Source of the DNA: Pyropia haitanensis
Taxonomy: Eukaryota > Rhodophyta > Bangiophyceae > Bangiales > Bangiaceae
Length of the DNA: 64,000 bases
Reading direction: 5' to 3'
NCBI GenBank assembly: GCA_008729055.1
Contig: SDUX01000082.1
Location: forward strand, 1 to 64,000
In this document: positions 29,762 to 41,043 of the stretch, in pieces
Numbering within the stretch: the first letter of the stretch is position 1
Layout of the letters: the number at the start of each line of letters is the position of its first letter
Made by a program: the position numbers and the translations under genes
Notes under the pieces: generated by a model
Told to the model about the DNA's origin: nothing
Seen by the model: the letters and a program-made list of their open reading frames with translations, nothing else
Databases searched by the model: none

Positions 29762-31815
29762 CTGACCGACGGCTGCGTACTCTCCAGTCGCAGACGTGGC
29801 CCTCACCGTGGATGAGTAACGCCCCCGGGTGTCTCTCTAGGACCGCCCAAGGCGCGGTTCCCTCAGCTGCACAGCAACTACATCTCGTCATGCTGCGACC
29901 ACGCCGTGAAACCTTTTGCCTGCTCCTCGTCAAATCTTTGATCAAGACCGTTTCACGGTCCTTGCTGCGTCGGGTCATCCTCCGAGGCAACAGAGGTATC
30001 TCTGTTCTTTGATCGATCATTGATGTCAGCGATTGGACCTCAGCAAGAGCATGTGCCTGCGACCGACGGTCTGTTGAAGACCGCCCCGTTTCGGTTTCAC
30101 CGTAGCAGCACTGACGTACATTGCCTCGCCGTGATGTAGCTATGAAGGTGCACCCTGGCAAGCAGCAGCACGCAATGAACGCCAGCTGTCGTCGTGAGGG
30201 TGGTGGGACCACCCTGAGGGAAGGTGTGACAATCCAACAACACCAAGCGGTGCGAAGGAGCGTCACTGGTGGGTGGGATGCTAGATGCAGAGCTCATGCA
30301 GCTGCCCTTTGCAGCGCCGGGTTCGTCGGACTGGCGTACCGCGGCTTGGCGAGTGTGGTATATGGACGGGCTTCGGCCAAGGACAAGAAAGCTTATCAAT
30401 GGAAGCCCCACCGACTACGATTGAGCGAAGGGTTCTGGTGCGTGAGGGATTGTGTGGGTTGACGAGGACGTGCGGCAGCACTATCACCGTCACATCGCTT
30501 CGCCCGTACTCGTGCGGCTGATCTTCACTCGCACGGGAGATCAGGCACGTACAACGTCTTTACCGCACTCGTCCTTGCATCAAGCAGCCCATCACACTAT
30601 ACAACGGACAGCATGGACACCTCAGTCGTCAGGGCCACCTTGTCTTCTCCAGCCCAGGCTTCCACGATGGGCGCCGCCTCGCCAAGGAATAACCCTGAAA
30701 TACCTGCCGAGTATCAGTTTTTCACGTGTAACGTACTGTTCACCGGCGAGCCGGAGCGACGCCAGAAAAAATATCCAAGATCTTCTGTGAAACGTCCGAT
30801 GCACCACAGCCACACAGCGGCAACGGTGCTGAGAGGGCTTGCGCGGGGTACCGTCGACGTGGCCGCGCATGATCACGGGTATCCCATTGGATGGTCCAAG
30901 TCTTCGGGCCGCGGATCCAACGACGTCCTTGGACGTTCCGATTGGCTTTCGCCAGGATTCCCACGAATGACGTGCCGGTTGGTGCGGCCGCCCTCGGTGA
31001 CCGCCGCCGTGCAAAACCTTGGCCCAGCTCCTCACCGGCACAACCAATCAATCAGTGGAGCACCAAGTCGAGGGAGCATCGCACGTGCAAAGACGCCAGG
31101 CTCGCAATGTTCTGTCATTCCGCCGGCGCTGGCAGAGCCCATGAGCAGCCCTCCGCGGCCTGCAGGCAGGATCGGGGGGTGGTGGCCGTTGTCCCGACGA
31201 GTTGAGTCCGACAAGTCTGTACAGTACAGATTTGTTCTGAACCCACTTCGGTCTTGTACCATGACGGCGTAATGACAGTGCATCAATCGGCCAGTGGGAC
31301 ATAATCACAGCTGGTGTCAGCTCCCATCAGTCTGGCCATCGTGTTGTGCAGCCAACCAACGCACAGATAATCGCAAAACAGATACAGGAGTCACTTAAAC
31401 AAAAAGGCGGCTTACAACCATGGATAAAAAATACTGCCTGTGTCTCTCTTCGCGTAGGCTGAGTGCAGGCCGACCGCGGGCCTCGGCGGCGTTGCATCGA
31501 TTGGTTGGCCGACCCTCAATTCGTGCGGGACCCCACCCCCGAATGGGTCGCTGACGGGGGGGAGGAGGCGGCGGTACGCTGGGCCAGACTTTGGTCCCCG
31601 AGGCGACTTGTGCATCGGCATTCATTCATAAGCAACCGCCGTCGGCCAGGCGGGCCCGGCCTCCTCGCGCACATCGTGTCAGCGTCTTGTTCGAGCCGTT
31701 CGCGTGTTCGGCGTTTCTGGCGTGCTGCCTCGTGCAGCCGGATCCCCGCTCCCCCCCCCCCCCCCCTCGCCCTCCCTTCCCCAGGTCGACTTGGTCTCCC
31801 ACCCTGCTTGCCGTC
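29762..31815. other. Lower-GC intergenic region
   Basis: Visibly less GC-rich than the flanking genes, with dispersed AT-rich stretches. Short frames on both strands (for example ATG 30613 to 31272) show no domain and were not called. No inverted repeats or target duplications were found. The last ~100 bp contain a C run and pyrimidines leading to the phosphorylase start. Confidence 0.5.
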
Positions 31816-34724
31816 ATGCAGGGCAAGCGGACGCGGTCCTTCCAGGACCTGGCTGCCGGCAAGGTGTCGGCGCCGGAGCCGCGTTACTCGGTGACGGGGC
31901 ACACGACTCCTCAGGAGTCGGTGAACTCGGAGGCCGAAGCCAAGCGCAGCAACCTACTGGCGAGCTTGATGTCCCAGTATCTTGCGCGCGGTACGCTTAC
32001 GGAGCCCTGTGAAGAGCACGGTGTTGACTTTTGGGCGTACGAGAGTGTGGACAGCGGCGACAGGGGTGGCGTTTGTCAGCGTACCTCGTCTGCGTTTGGT
32101 TAACAGGCTGCCGGGTGCGGCCAGCGGGGCTTGGTGAACGTGTCTGGGCTGTGGTGAATGTCTGTGCTGACAGTTACTGGTCTCTGTGCTGGCTGCTTGC
32201 CTCTTGCGCTCATCCCCTGTCTTATCGCTCGCTCCTGCACGCCGCAGACGTCCCTGCGATCCAGCGGCAGATTGTCGGCCATGTGGAGTACACGTTGGCG
32301 CGCACCCGCTACAATTTTGACGACTTTGGCGCGTACCAGGCAACTGCGCTGTCTGTCCGCGACCGGCTGATCGAGTCTTGGAACGACACGCAGCAGTTTT
32401 TCACGGAGCGCGATGTCAAGCGTGTGTACTACCTGTCTCTGGAGTTCCTCATGGGCCGCTACCTGACCAATGCACTGATGAATGTTGGGATCAACACGCA
32501 GTTTGCTGAGGCCCTTCAGGGCATTGGGTACGACATGGAGCGCGTCGCTGACCAGGAGCGCGATCCCGGTCTGGGCAACGGTGGGCTGGGCCGTCTGGCC
32601 GCCTGCTTTATGGACTCCCTGGCGACGCTCAACTATCCGGCGTGGGGTTACGGCATCCGTTACAAGTACGGCATGTTTTTCCAGAAGCTGGACCCTGAGG
32701 GCCACCAGCTGGAGATGCCCGACTACTGGCTGACGCACGGCAACCCGTGGGAGATTGAGCGCCTGGATGTGACGTACCCCATCCGCTTTTATGGTCACGT
32801 CGAGTCCACTGGTCAGGGCTTCAAGTGGGTGGGCGGTGAGGTCGTCCGCGCCGTGGCGTACGACTCGCCCATTCCCGGCTACGACACGTACAACACGCTC
32901 AACCTTCGGCTGTGGAGCGCGCAGCCGGCCAAGGAGTTTGACCTGGGCTCCTTCTCTCGCGGGGATTACTACGGTGCGGTGGCCACCAAGGAAGAGTCGG
33001 AGAAGATTTCGTCTGTCCTGTACCCCAACGACTCGACCGACGGCGGCAAGGAGCTGCGTCTCAAGCAGCAGTTCTTCTTTGTGTCTGCGACACTGCAGGA
33101 CGCGCTGCGGCGGTTCCTCAAGCACGACCGCCCGTTGACGGAGCTGCCGACCAAGGTGGCCGTCCAGCTCAATGACACGCACCCGACGATTGGGGTTGTT
33201 GAGCTGATGCGCCTGCTTATGGATGTGCACGGGCTCGGCTGGACCGCGTCGTGGGAGACGGTGCGCAAGGTGTTCTCGTACACGAACCACACGGTGCTGC
33301 CCGAGGCGCTGGAGAAGTGGTCTGTGGGGCTGATGGAGAAGCTGTTGCCGCGGCACATGCAGATCATCTACGAGATCAACCGCCGCCATCTGGCGACGAT
33401 TGCGTCCAAGTACCCCGGCGATGGTGGCAAGCTGCAGCGCATGTCCATCATTGAGGACGGCTACCCCAAGATGGTGCGGATGGCCAACCTGGCGGTGGTG
33501 GGCTCCCACACGGTCAATGGTGTGGCGGCCATCCACTCGGGCTTGGTGGCCACGCGTCTGTTCCCCGACTTTGCGGCGGAGGGCTACCGGATTGTCAACA
33601 TGACCAACGGTGTGACGCCTCGCCGTTGGGTGCAGCAGGCCAACCCTGCGCTGTCGGATATCATCTCGCGGTGGATCGAGACAGACGAGTGGGTGTCGAA
33701 CTTTGAGCTGGCCCGCGGCCTCGAGTCGTATGTCAACAATGCCGACCTGCAGCGCGAGTTTGCTGACGCTAAGAAGGCGAACAAGGAGCGCCTGGCGGCC
33801 GTCATCAAGTCGACCTGCGGCATTGACGTGTCACCGGATGCGCTGTTTGACATCCAGATCAAGCGCATTCACGAGTACAAGCGCCAGCTGCTCAACATCC
33901 TGGGTGTCATTGCGCGGTACAACAGCCTGAAGCGCATGTCGCCGGAGGAGCGTGCCAAGCAGGTGCCGCGCGTGGTCATCTTTGGTGGCAAGGCCGCTGC
34001 GGCTTACACCCAGGCCAAGCACATTATCCGTCTGATCAACGGGGTGGGCAAGGTGGTGAACAACGACGCGGACATTGGGGACCTGCTGAAGGTGGTGTTC
34101 ATGGCCAACTACTGCGTGTCGCTGGCAGAGGTAATCATCCCCGCGAACGACATCTCGGAGCACATCTCGACGGCTGGCATGGAGGCGTCTGGGACTTCCA
34201 ACATGAAGTTTGTGATGAACGGCGGCCTGATTATCGGCACCATGGACGGCGCCAACATTGAGATCCGTGAGGAGACGGAGAAGGACGGTGAGGAGCATAT
34301 GTTTGTGTTTGGGCTGCTGACCCCCGACGTGGATGGCGCGCGCGAGGCGCTCAAGTTTGGGGAGCAGAAGGTGCAGGACGGGCGGCTGGAGGAGGCCATC
34401 TCGCAGATCAGCAGCAACAAGTTCTGCGGCCCCGAGACGTCGGGCCCGATTGCCTCGGCCCTGCAGCCGTACAACGATTACTACCTTGTCACCCGCGACT
34501 TTGCGTCGTACATGGACGCGCAGGACCGCGTGGACGCGGCGTACAAGGATCAGACCGAGTGGGTCAAGAAGTGCATCCTGTCGGTGGCGCGGATGGGCAA
34601 GTTCTCCTCGGACCGCACCATCCGTGAGTACGCCGAGAAGATTTGGGACATTGAGCAGACGCCGTTCACGCCAGGCTCCATCTCGTACAAGGACCCGGCG
34701 TCGGCCAAGCAGAACGGCAAGTAG
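31816..34724 (+). CDS. Alpha-glucan (glycogen/starch) phosphorylase, two exons
   Basis: Releases glucose 1-phosphate from alpha-1,4-glucans using pyridoxal phosphate. In red algae the substrate would be cytosolic floridean starch. Exon 1 is 31816-31990 and exon 2 is 32248-34724. Joining them makes a GAC codon across the boundary and gives ...Y-L-A-R-D-V-P-A-I-Q-R..., matching the family where exon-free homologues are continuous. The product is 883 residues, close to the usual 800-900. Conserved blocks include H-V-E-Y-T-L-A-R-T, Y-Y-L-S-L-E-F-L-M-G-R, G-L-G-N-G-G-L-G-R-L-A-A-C and the PLP signature E-A-S-G-T-S-N-M-K with Lys712. No transit peptide is obvious. The N-terminal ~45 residues are a family-specific extension that could carry regulation. 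Confidence 0.96.
31991..32247 (+). other. Spliceosomal intron of the phosphorylase gene (257 bp)
   Basis: Starts GTACGC and ends GCCGCAG, with a pyrimidine-rich 3' half (32180-32245) and a CTGAC branch-like motif near 32164-32170. Removing it restores the conserved reading frame exactly. It is one of only two introns I can support in the window. Confidence 0.88.
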
Positions 34725-35428
34725 GAAGCACGATTGCGTGACGACGGGCGGTGGGAAGAGGACGCGTCGCTGTCGTTGGTGTGGCTGGCTGGGGTGTGGG
34801 TGCTCTACTTCCTATCGTGTTGAGTGCGTTGGGAAGCACCCACCTGTACTTGTACGCACTTTGTAGAGAGTGGGACGCCTCTCGTGTCTTTTTATTTTTC
34901 CCTTTTTTGCGTTTGTGTTGTGCGTATGTGCGTCTGATGTGTCTGCAAGAACATACCTCGCGGTGTTTTTTTGAACCCACGTGTGCCAGTCGCCAAGGTC
35001 GATGACGCCCAGTGCCCTTTTTGCTGAGACAGGCAGCACGCACACCCACGCCGAGGACGTGCAGGTGGTGTCACGAATGGATGGCGCCCGGTTGCTGGGG
35101 CCGACGGCGCCGCAAGAACGTCTACTTCTTCATTGTCTTGCTTGGCGGGCAGGCCGGCGCCCACGGCGCGCGCCGCACGTCTCGGCCGCCTCGTCCCAAC
35201 GCGCCGCCCGGCCGGGCCAGCCGCCGCCCCGTGGCGGCCTTTCCCCCACCACCCACCGCCCCGCCCAGCGTGGCGGCCGGCCGCCGCCACCCCCGCCGAC
35301 GCGGCGGCCGCCGCCACCCCCGCCGGCCGCCGCCACAACCCCAACCCCGTCCCGCCGCGCCGCGCGTGCCCGCCGGCCCGCCGCGCCCGCGGCGCGGCGC
35401 CCGCCCGGCCGCGACCGCCGCGGCCGCC
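34725..35428. other. Convergent intergenic spacer
   Basis: 3' flanks of the phosphorylase (plus) and CAP paralogue 1 (minus). Contains a T-rich stretch (34885-34920); from 35150 it is CCG-rich. No gene supported. Confidence 0.6.
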
Positions 35429-35571
35429 TCACCCGCCCGCAGCGGCCGCCGCCAGCTCCGCGTCGGTGGTGACGCGGCGGGAGCGGCCGCCGCGGCCGCC
35501 GCGCACGTACGTCCCCGCCGAGCCGTACGTGCCCGGCGCGACGCCCGCGCCGTAGACGGCTGGCGGCGGCG

Positions 35572-35620
<49 letters not shown>

Positions 35621-35957
35621 CGAGCCGCCGCCGCCGCCGGCCGCCGCCGCCGCCGCCCCACAGCGCACCCGGCCGGCCGCGTCGGCGGCCGCCACGCACG
35701 TGCCGCCGCCGCCGCCGCCGCCGTCGGGCGTGCACGCGTAGCCCGGCGGGCACGCCACCGTCGCCGCCGCGCACGCCGCGCACGGCGGGGCGACGGTGCG
35801 GCAGCGGGCGCGGCCGCCGCCCGCGGCGGCCACCTCCCAGCCGCCGCGGCAGTAGGCGCCCGCCGCGGCGTCGCACTGCGCGTCGTTGGCGCAGCGGGCG
35901 CCCAGCGGCAGGGCGGCCGCCGCCGCCGCCGCCGGGGCGGGCGGCACGGCCGCCGCC

Positions 35958-35997
<40 letters not shown>

Positions 35998-36114
35998 GCC
36001 GCGCGCCGACCGCGGACGCGGGCTGCCGGCCGACGGGGTCCGCGCGCTCCGCGTCGGCCGGGACGGCCGGCGTCGGCGGCGCGGCCGCGTCGCCGCCGCC
36101 GCCGCCGCCGCCGT

Positions 36115-36147
<33 letters not shown>

Positions 36148-36742
36148 CACCGCCGTCACCGGCGGCGGTGGTGCCTGGGGTGGCGGCCATGGCCGAGCAC
36201 TGCCGCCCGCCGGCGGCGGCCGCCCACGAGCCAAACACCTGCGTCACCCACACGCCGCGGTCCGCGTCCATCGCGACGCCCGTCGTCACAAAGTCCGCGT
36301 CGCTGAGCATGTTGGCCAGGTGCCGCGGGCTGCCCGCCAGGCTGCCAATCGCCGCGGCGGTCACGTCACCGCCGGCGGCGGCGGCGTGCGGGCCATAGTG
36401 GCCCACATTCTCCGCCCCGTACGCCGCGTTGCCGCAGCCGACCGCCGCGGCAATGGCCGGGAAGGCCTGGTGGTAGACGCCCCCGCCGGCGTTGGCCATC
36501 CGCCACGAGTGGCGGACGGTGACGGGGAGGAGCGCGGCGGGGCCGAGCGTCAGCGCCGCCGCGCCCCGCCGCGCGCGCACCGCGTTGGTGTGGTCCAGCG
36601 CCGCCGACGCGAGGCAGCGCGTGTCGCCGGCGGCGCACGCGACCGCCGCCGCGGCGGGCGCGGCGGCGGCCGCCGCCGCCGCCGCCGCGGCGGTCGCCGC
36701 TAGCAACACGGCCGCGCCCGTCCAGCCACGGGAGCTTTCCAT
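35429..36742 (-). CDS. Secreted CAP/PR-1-family protein with Cys-rich module (paralogue 1)
   Basis: 437 residues from ATG 36742. A signal peptide (about 1-35) with an Ala-rich core directs secretion. The CAP domain (about 38-172) contains A-E-N near 109-111, S-P-R-H-L-A-N near 137-143 and a closing W-V-T-Q-V-F-G-S-W. A Gly/Ala/Pro hinge follows, then a Cys-rich module (C-x5-C-x6-7-C spacing, about twelve cysteines) and a basic Tyr/Gly/Arg tail. CAP proteins are extracellular and often act in wall remodelling or sterol binding; the role here is unknown. It is clearly paralogous to 45905-47071, but long GCC/GGC-coded Ala and Gly runs have grown at the hinge and before the tail. Confidence 0.85.
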
Positions 36743-37869
36743 GGCAACGTGGGAGGGGGGGAAGGGGAGAAAGGGGAAGAGGGGGGGGGGGGAGGAAAAG
36801 GGGAAGGGGTGGCGCGGGGGGGGGAACTTGGCAAACGGAGGTCAGGCGGAGCGCCAGACTGGCCGTGCGGGCCGCCCGCCCCGGGGGTGTGCGCGGACGC
36901 GGCGTCGAGGGCGGCGCTCGGGCGGGTGCGGCCGCGGGCGGCAGAGCACCGCCGCGCCCCCCCCCCCCAGGCGGCGCGGCGGGCGGGCCCCCTTGAAGCC
37001 GGCAGCCCCCCCCCCCCGTCCGCACCCACGGTCCGCCGCGCAGCGTCCACCCCGTCGCCCGCCGCCGCCGCCGTCCATCCCGTCGCAGCGGCGGGCGGCG
37101 GCGGCGGCCAGCGTCGGCGCGGCGCGTCCCCCTCCCCCTCCCCCCCTTCCGCCCCCCCCCCCCTTGCACCCGGCGGCCACCACCCGCGGCGGGGCACCCC
37201 CCGCAGCGCCGCCCCGCCCCGCCGCCGCCGCCGCCAGCCACCACCCGCGGCGGGGCACCCCCCGCGGCGCCGCGGCGGCGGCGGCGGCGGCCGCCGCAGG
37301 GGTGGTGGGATATACCCGGTGGCCGCCGCGGCCACGCCGCCACCACCGTCGGCCGCCGCCAGCGGCCGCCGCCAGCACCCCCCCCCACCACCACCGCCAC
37401 CACCACCGCCGCCGCCGCGGTAGCGCAGACGCGGCGGCCGGCGCGGCACGCGGCGGCCGCGGCGGCGGCGGCGGGGCGGGCGGAACCCGCGCCGGGCGTG
37501 CCGCGGCCGCCCGCCCGCCGCCGAGCGGCGCACGACCCGCGGCGGCGCGGTGGCTCTACTGGCACGCCGCCGCGGCCGCCGCGGGGGGGTTCCACTGGTA
37601 TCGTTGGTGGGGGCGGCGCGGCGGTGGGGGGGCGGACAGGGGGGGGGGAAGGGTCACCCCCGCCACGGATGGCGCCCGTCGGCGGGGAACCGGGGGCGGG
37701 GGGGGGGGGGGATGGTCACCCCCTCGCGCGCGCGGGCGCCCCCCCCCCCGCCCCGCCCCCCCCGGCACACCGCCGCCCGCCGCGGCGGCCGCCCCCACCC
37801 GCCGCGGCCCGCCGCCGCGGCCGCGCGACCGCCCCAACCCCAAACCACCCGCCGCAGCGCGCGCCGGCC

Positions 37870-37910
<41 letters not shown>

Positions 37911-38073
37911 CCCACCGCCCCGGCAACCGCGCGCGGCGGCGTCCACACGGCAGCGCCGCGGTTTGCCGCGGGTGACAGTATGGTTCGCTTTCCTACCCTG
38001 CCGTCTCTCCCACCAACCCCACGGTCCGCCGCTCGTTCCTCACTCTCCCTTACAATACTCCCCCCCCGGCGCG
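36743..38073. other. Low-complexity spacer upstream of CAP paralogue 1
   Basis: Rich in G, C, CCG and CCACC repeats; both strands are widely open but meaningless. Contains a 28-bp direct duplication (37177-37204 and 37238-37265). Holds the CAP-1 promoter and the 3' flank of the glutaminase gene. Confidence 0.55.
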
Positions 38074-40038
38074 TCATCCCATCGCAAAAACCCTTCCCCT
38101 CTCACCGGCGTGAGCGGCGGCGGCGGGGCTCCCCCCCCCCCCATTCCCGTTGGCGGCCGTCGCGCCCGGGTCGCCCGCGCGCCCCCCCCCCCCCACGGGC
38201 GGCAGCTTGGCAAACTCTGCCAGCCGCATCTCGAGCACCGCCGGCTCGACGGCGAGCGCCACCGCCAGCGCGCGCAGCAGCGCGTCCTCCGTCGCGTGGC
38301 GCACGCCGTCCGCGACGGCAACCTTGAACGCCGCCTCGAGCAGCAGCTCCCGGCACAGGTCGTCGGTGACGCCCGCCTCGCGCACCCGCTCCGCGAGCGC
38401 GGCGATCGCCGCCGCGGTCCGGTCGGCGCCGCCGCCGCCGCCCACGTCCGCCTCTGCCGCCGCCCGTTGCCGCTCCGCCTCCACCTCCTCCTCAGACAGC
38501 CGCGTGCACAGGATGCTCTCGTACACGTCCGCCACCGTCCGTGCCTCCTCCACCGCCCAATCCCCATCAATCGCCGCCGCGCGGACGGTCACGCCGAGCA
38601 GCAGCCGCGCAAACGCGACGGCGCGCGCATCGCCCGCGCGCACTGCCCAGCGCAGCCGCGACACGTGGCGGTCCGCGGCGGCGTCGAGGCTGAACCGCGG
38701 GTCCAGCTTGCACCCCGTCGACAGCGACGACAGGTTGTCAAACGTGTGGAACGTGAAGCGGGCGACGAGCTCCCGCGCAAACGCGGTGCCGCGTACCGAG
38801 TTGCCGGCCGCGTCGAGGCGCGGCGAAAAGACCGCCAAGCCCCCAACGTTGGGCACCACCGTCATCACAATGCCACTGACGCCGGATTTGGCGGGCAGCC
38901 CGGTTCGAAAGAAGAAATCGCCCGCCGCGTCGTACATACCACAAAAGCTGAGGCTCGACAGCAGCTTCTTGGTCACCTCCACACTAAACACAAGGTCGCC
39001 AGTCGTCGGGCACTTGCCGCCATTGGCGAGCGTCGCCGCCACGACGCTCATCATGGCACAATTGGCCGAGATGGAGCAGCTCCGAAAGTAGAGGTCGGTC
39101 ATCGTCTCGAGGCGCAGGTCGCCCGGCAGGCCCGTGCGGCCGCGCATCGAGTAGGCGATCGCGTAGTTGGTGTCGGCCGTTGACCGCTCGGCGAGGAACG
39201 TCTCCCGGTCCAGCCCCACCTCTCCCAGATGCCCGCCGCCCGACAGGCGCGTCCACAGCGGCATCAGCACCTCCTTGCACAGGCGATCACCATACGCGCC
39301 ATCCCCATCCGGCTCGTCGGCGGCAGCGAGCTTGGGGTGCGCCGCCGCCACCACCGCCGTCGTCATCATGGCGCCGCTGTTGACCATGGCGTTGTACGGC
39401 CGCCCATCGGGCAGGAGCGCCAGGTCGTTAAAGGCCCGTCCCGAAGGCTCGACACCCACCCACTTGAGCGTCTCGTCGACGCCGGCTGCCTCCAGGGCCG
39501 CCGCAAACATCACAGCCTTGGACGTGGACTGGATGCTAAACGGCACGCGCGTGTCGTCGCCGCGCTCATAGATCTGGCCGTCGACGCTCGTAAACGCCAC
39601 GCCATACCGCTCTGGCTCCGCGTCCCGCAGCGTCGGGATGTAGTCGGCGACCGCGCCGCCCGTCTCAGCTGCCACATCCTCAAAGATGCGGTCCAGGTGC
39701 TCGACAAACTGGGGGAAGTTGGCGACGACCAGCTCCGCCGTCGCGACCTTGTGCAGCAAGCTCGTCGCGCCCGTGACGGCCTCGAAAAACGCCGCCGCGG
39801 GCACCTCTACGTCGTCACGGCTGCCATCCGCGGGCGGCGGCAGCGCGTCGGCAGTCGCCTCGAGGCGTGCGAGTGACTCCGCCACCCGCTCGTCATCGTC
39901 ACGGATGCCGGCGGCGCCCAGCGCGGTCCGCACCGCCCGGACCGACACGCCGGTTGGGGTGCCGCCAAGACCCACCAGCACCTCTTCGTCGGTGCACACG
40001 TGCAACGTCCGGCCGGGCAGCAACGACGTTGACGCCAT
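38074..40038 (-). CDS. Glutaminase (serine-dependent, GlsA type) with C-terminal TerB-like domain
   Basis: 654 residues from the ATG at 40038; the frame stays open to 40314 but has no earlier ATG. Hydrolyses L-glutamine to glutamate and ammonia. Residues 10-95 form an EF-hand-like or adaptor region. The glutaminase domain (about 100-430) has the catalytic S-T-S-K motif (Ser171, Lys174), R-P-Y-N-A-M-V-N-S-G-A-M near 213-224, and F-R-T-G-L-P-A-K-S-G-V-S-G. After a linker, residues about 475-612 resemble the helical TerB/DjlA family, with two half repeats containing A-I-D-G-D-W and V-A-D-G-V, the acidic metal-binding turns of that fold. This fusion is unusual. The tail is Gly-rich. No transit peptide is seen, so it is probably cytosolic. 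Confidence 0.9.
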   Translation of the reverse strand: MASTSLLPGRTLHVCTDEEVLVGLGGTPTGVSVRAVRTALGAAGIRDDDERVAESLARLEATADALPPPADGSRDDVEVPAAAFFEAVTGATSLLHKVATAELVVANFPQFVEHLDRIFEDVAAETGGAVADYIPTLRDAEPERYGVAFTSVDGQIYERGDDTRVPFSIQSTSKAVMFAAALEAAGVDETLKWVGVEPSGRAFNDLALLPDGRPYNAMVNSGAMMTTAVVAAAHPKLAAADEPDGDGAYGDRLCKEVLMPLWTRLSGGGHLGEVGLDRETFLAERSTADTNYAIAYSMRGRTGLPGDLRLETMTDLYFRSCSISANCAMMSVVAATLANGGKCPTTGDLVFSVEVTKKLLSSLSFCGMYDAAGDFFFRTGLPAKSGVSGIVMTVVPNVGGLAVFSPRLDAAGNSVRGTAFARELVARFTFHTFDNLSSLSTGCKLDPRFSLDAAADRHVSRLRWAVRAGDARAVAFARLLLGVTVRAAAIDGDWAVEEARTVADVYESILCTRLSEEEVEAERQRAAAEADVGGGGGADRTAAAIAALAERVREAGVTDDLCRELLLEAAFKVAVADGVRHATEDALLRALAVALAVEPAVLEMRLAEFAKLPPVGGGGRAGDPGATAANGNGGGGSPAAAAHAGERGRVFAMG

Positions 40039-41041
40039 GGGGGTGACGGCGGCGGCGTCCTCTGCAGGGAAGACTGCAAAGACGGGGAGGGGGACAGGCA
40101 AAGAACACCACACGGAAGGCGGGGAAAGGCGTACAAGGGTCAGAGAGGAAGGATCGGAGTGGCCGGGGCGGAGCAAGGAGCCGCCCACGGGACTGGAAAA
40201 CGCAGACTGCGACGGCGGGGGGGTTGCCTCGGACGTCGGTGACTGCGCGGTGCAGGGCGGGGGTGGCACGACCACAGAGCAAAAAAGCAAAAACTGACAC
40301 GGCACCGGCGGCACCCAGCCAGATAGCCGGGCGCACCAGTGGGCCTACCAGCAGCGCAGGGCGGACCAGCGGTGGTGCGGGTGCCGCCAGCTACGCCCAA
40401 GGCGCCGCCGCGGGGGACTGGACAGCTGGCGGCGCTTTCCCTCCCCCCCCCCCTGTGCCCCCCCCCTTCGTGGGTGCCACGCGGCGGCACACCACCTCCT
40501 ACACACAGCGGGAGCGCCGCGTCCCGCACACGGAAGATGCCCCATGCCGCCACGCGGGGGGTGGCCGCCGCCCGCTTGCCGCGGCAGCCACGCGGAGCGG
40601 CATCGCCTCGTGGGGTGCCCCCCCGCGGAAGTCTCCACGCCGGTGAGCCGCGCCGCGCCCGCAACGCCTGCCTCGCGACGCTGGTCGCGTCACAGGATGC
40701 CCGCCCCTCCCCAGCTGGCCAGACTACGAAAGACACTGCCAGAGGTTGATGTTGTGTGGCCACGCAACAGGGGGGGCTCGCCACTGGCAGTCCAGCCCTC
40801 TTGCATCGGGCTGATGGGCGCCTGTCGACATGGGTAGGAGCGCGTCCAGCCGGACCCGCAGATCCGTCAGCTGCAGCTTCACAGCTGCAAACGGTCCTCG
40901 CGTGTGCTCGCGTGGCAGTCCAAGATCGAAAAGTGTGGTCTTGCATGGGAAGGTACATCTCGTGGCGTGGGACGCAATTAATTGCTCAGCATTGTGCAGG
41001 GAGACGATAGAACATTCGTACAAGGTGAGTTTGCGTGATTG
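40039..41041. other. Intergenic region upstream of glutaminase
   Basis: Promoter side of the glutaminase gene. On the minus strand TCCCTGCAG (near 40057-40070) just before the start codon resembles a splice acceptor, so a 5' UTR intron is possible. Pyrimidine runs and no supported gene. Confidence 0.5.
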
Positions 41042-41043
41042 TA

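Noticed and set aside
31210..31230. TACAGTA heptamer as a second transposon footprint
   Set aside because: Non-coding, so there is no frame to restore; the heptamer is short enough to occur by chance several times in 64 kb.
30613..31272. A 219-codon plus-strand frame with an ATG
   Set aside because: Ordinary composition but no recognisable motif, and it sits in a spacer full of similar-length chance frames; left as unannotated spacer.
40039..40314. Upstream extension of the glutaminase frame
   Set aside because: It contains no ATG and reads as Pro/Ser-rich leader; the ATG at 40038 fits the family.
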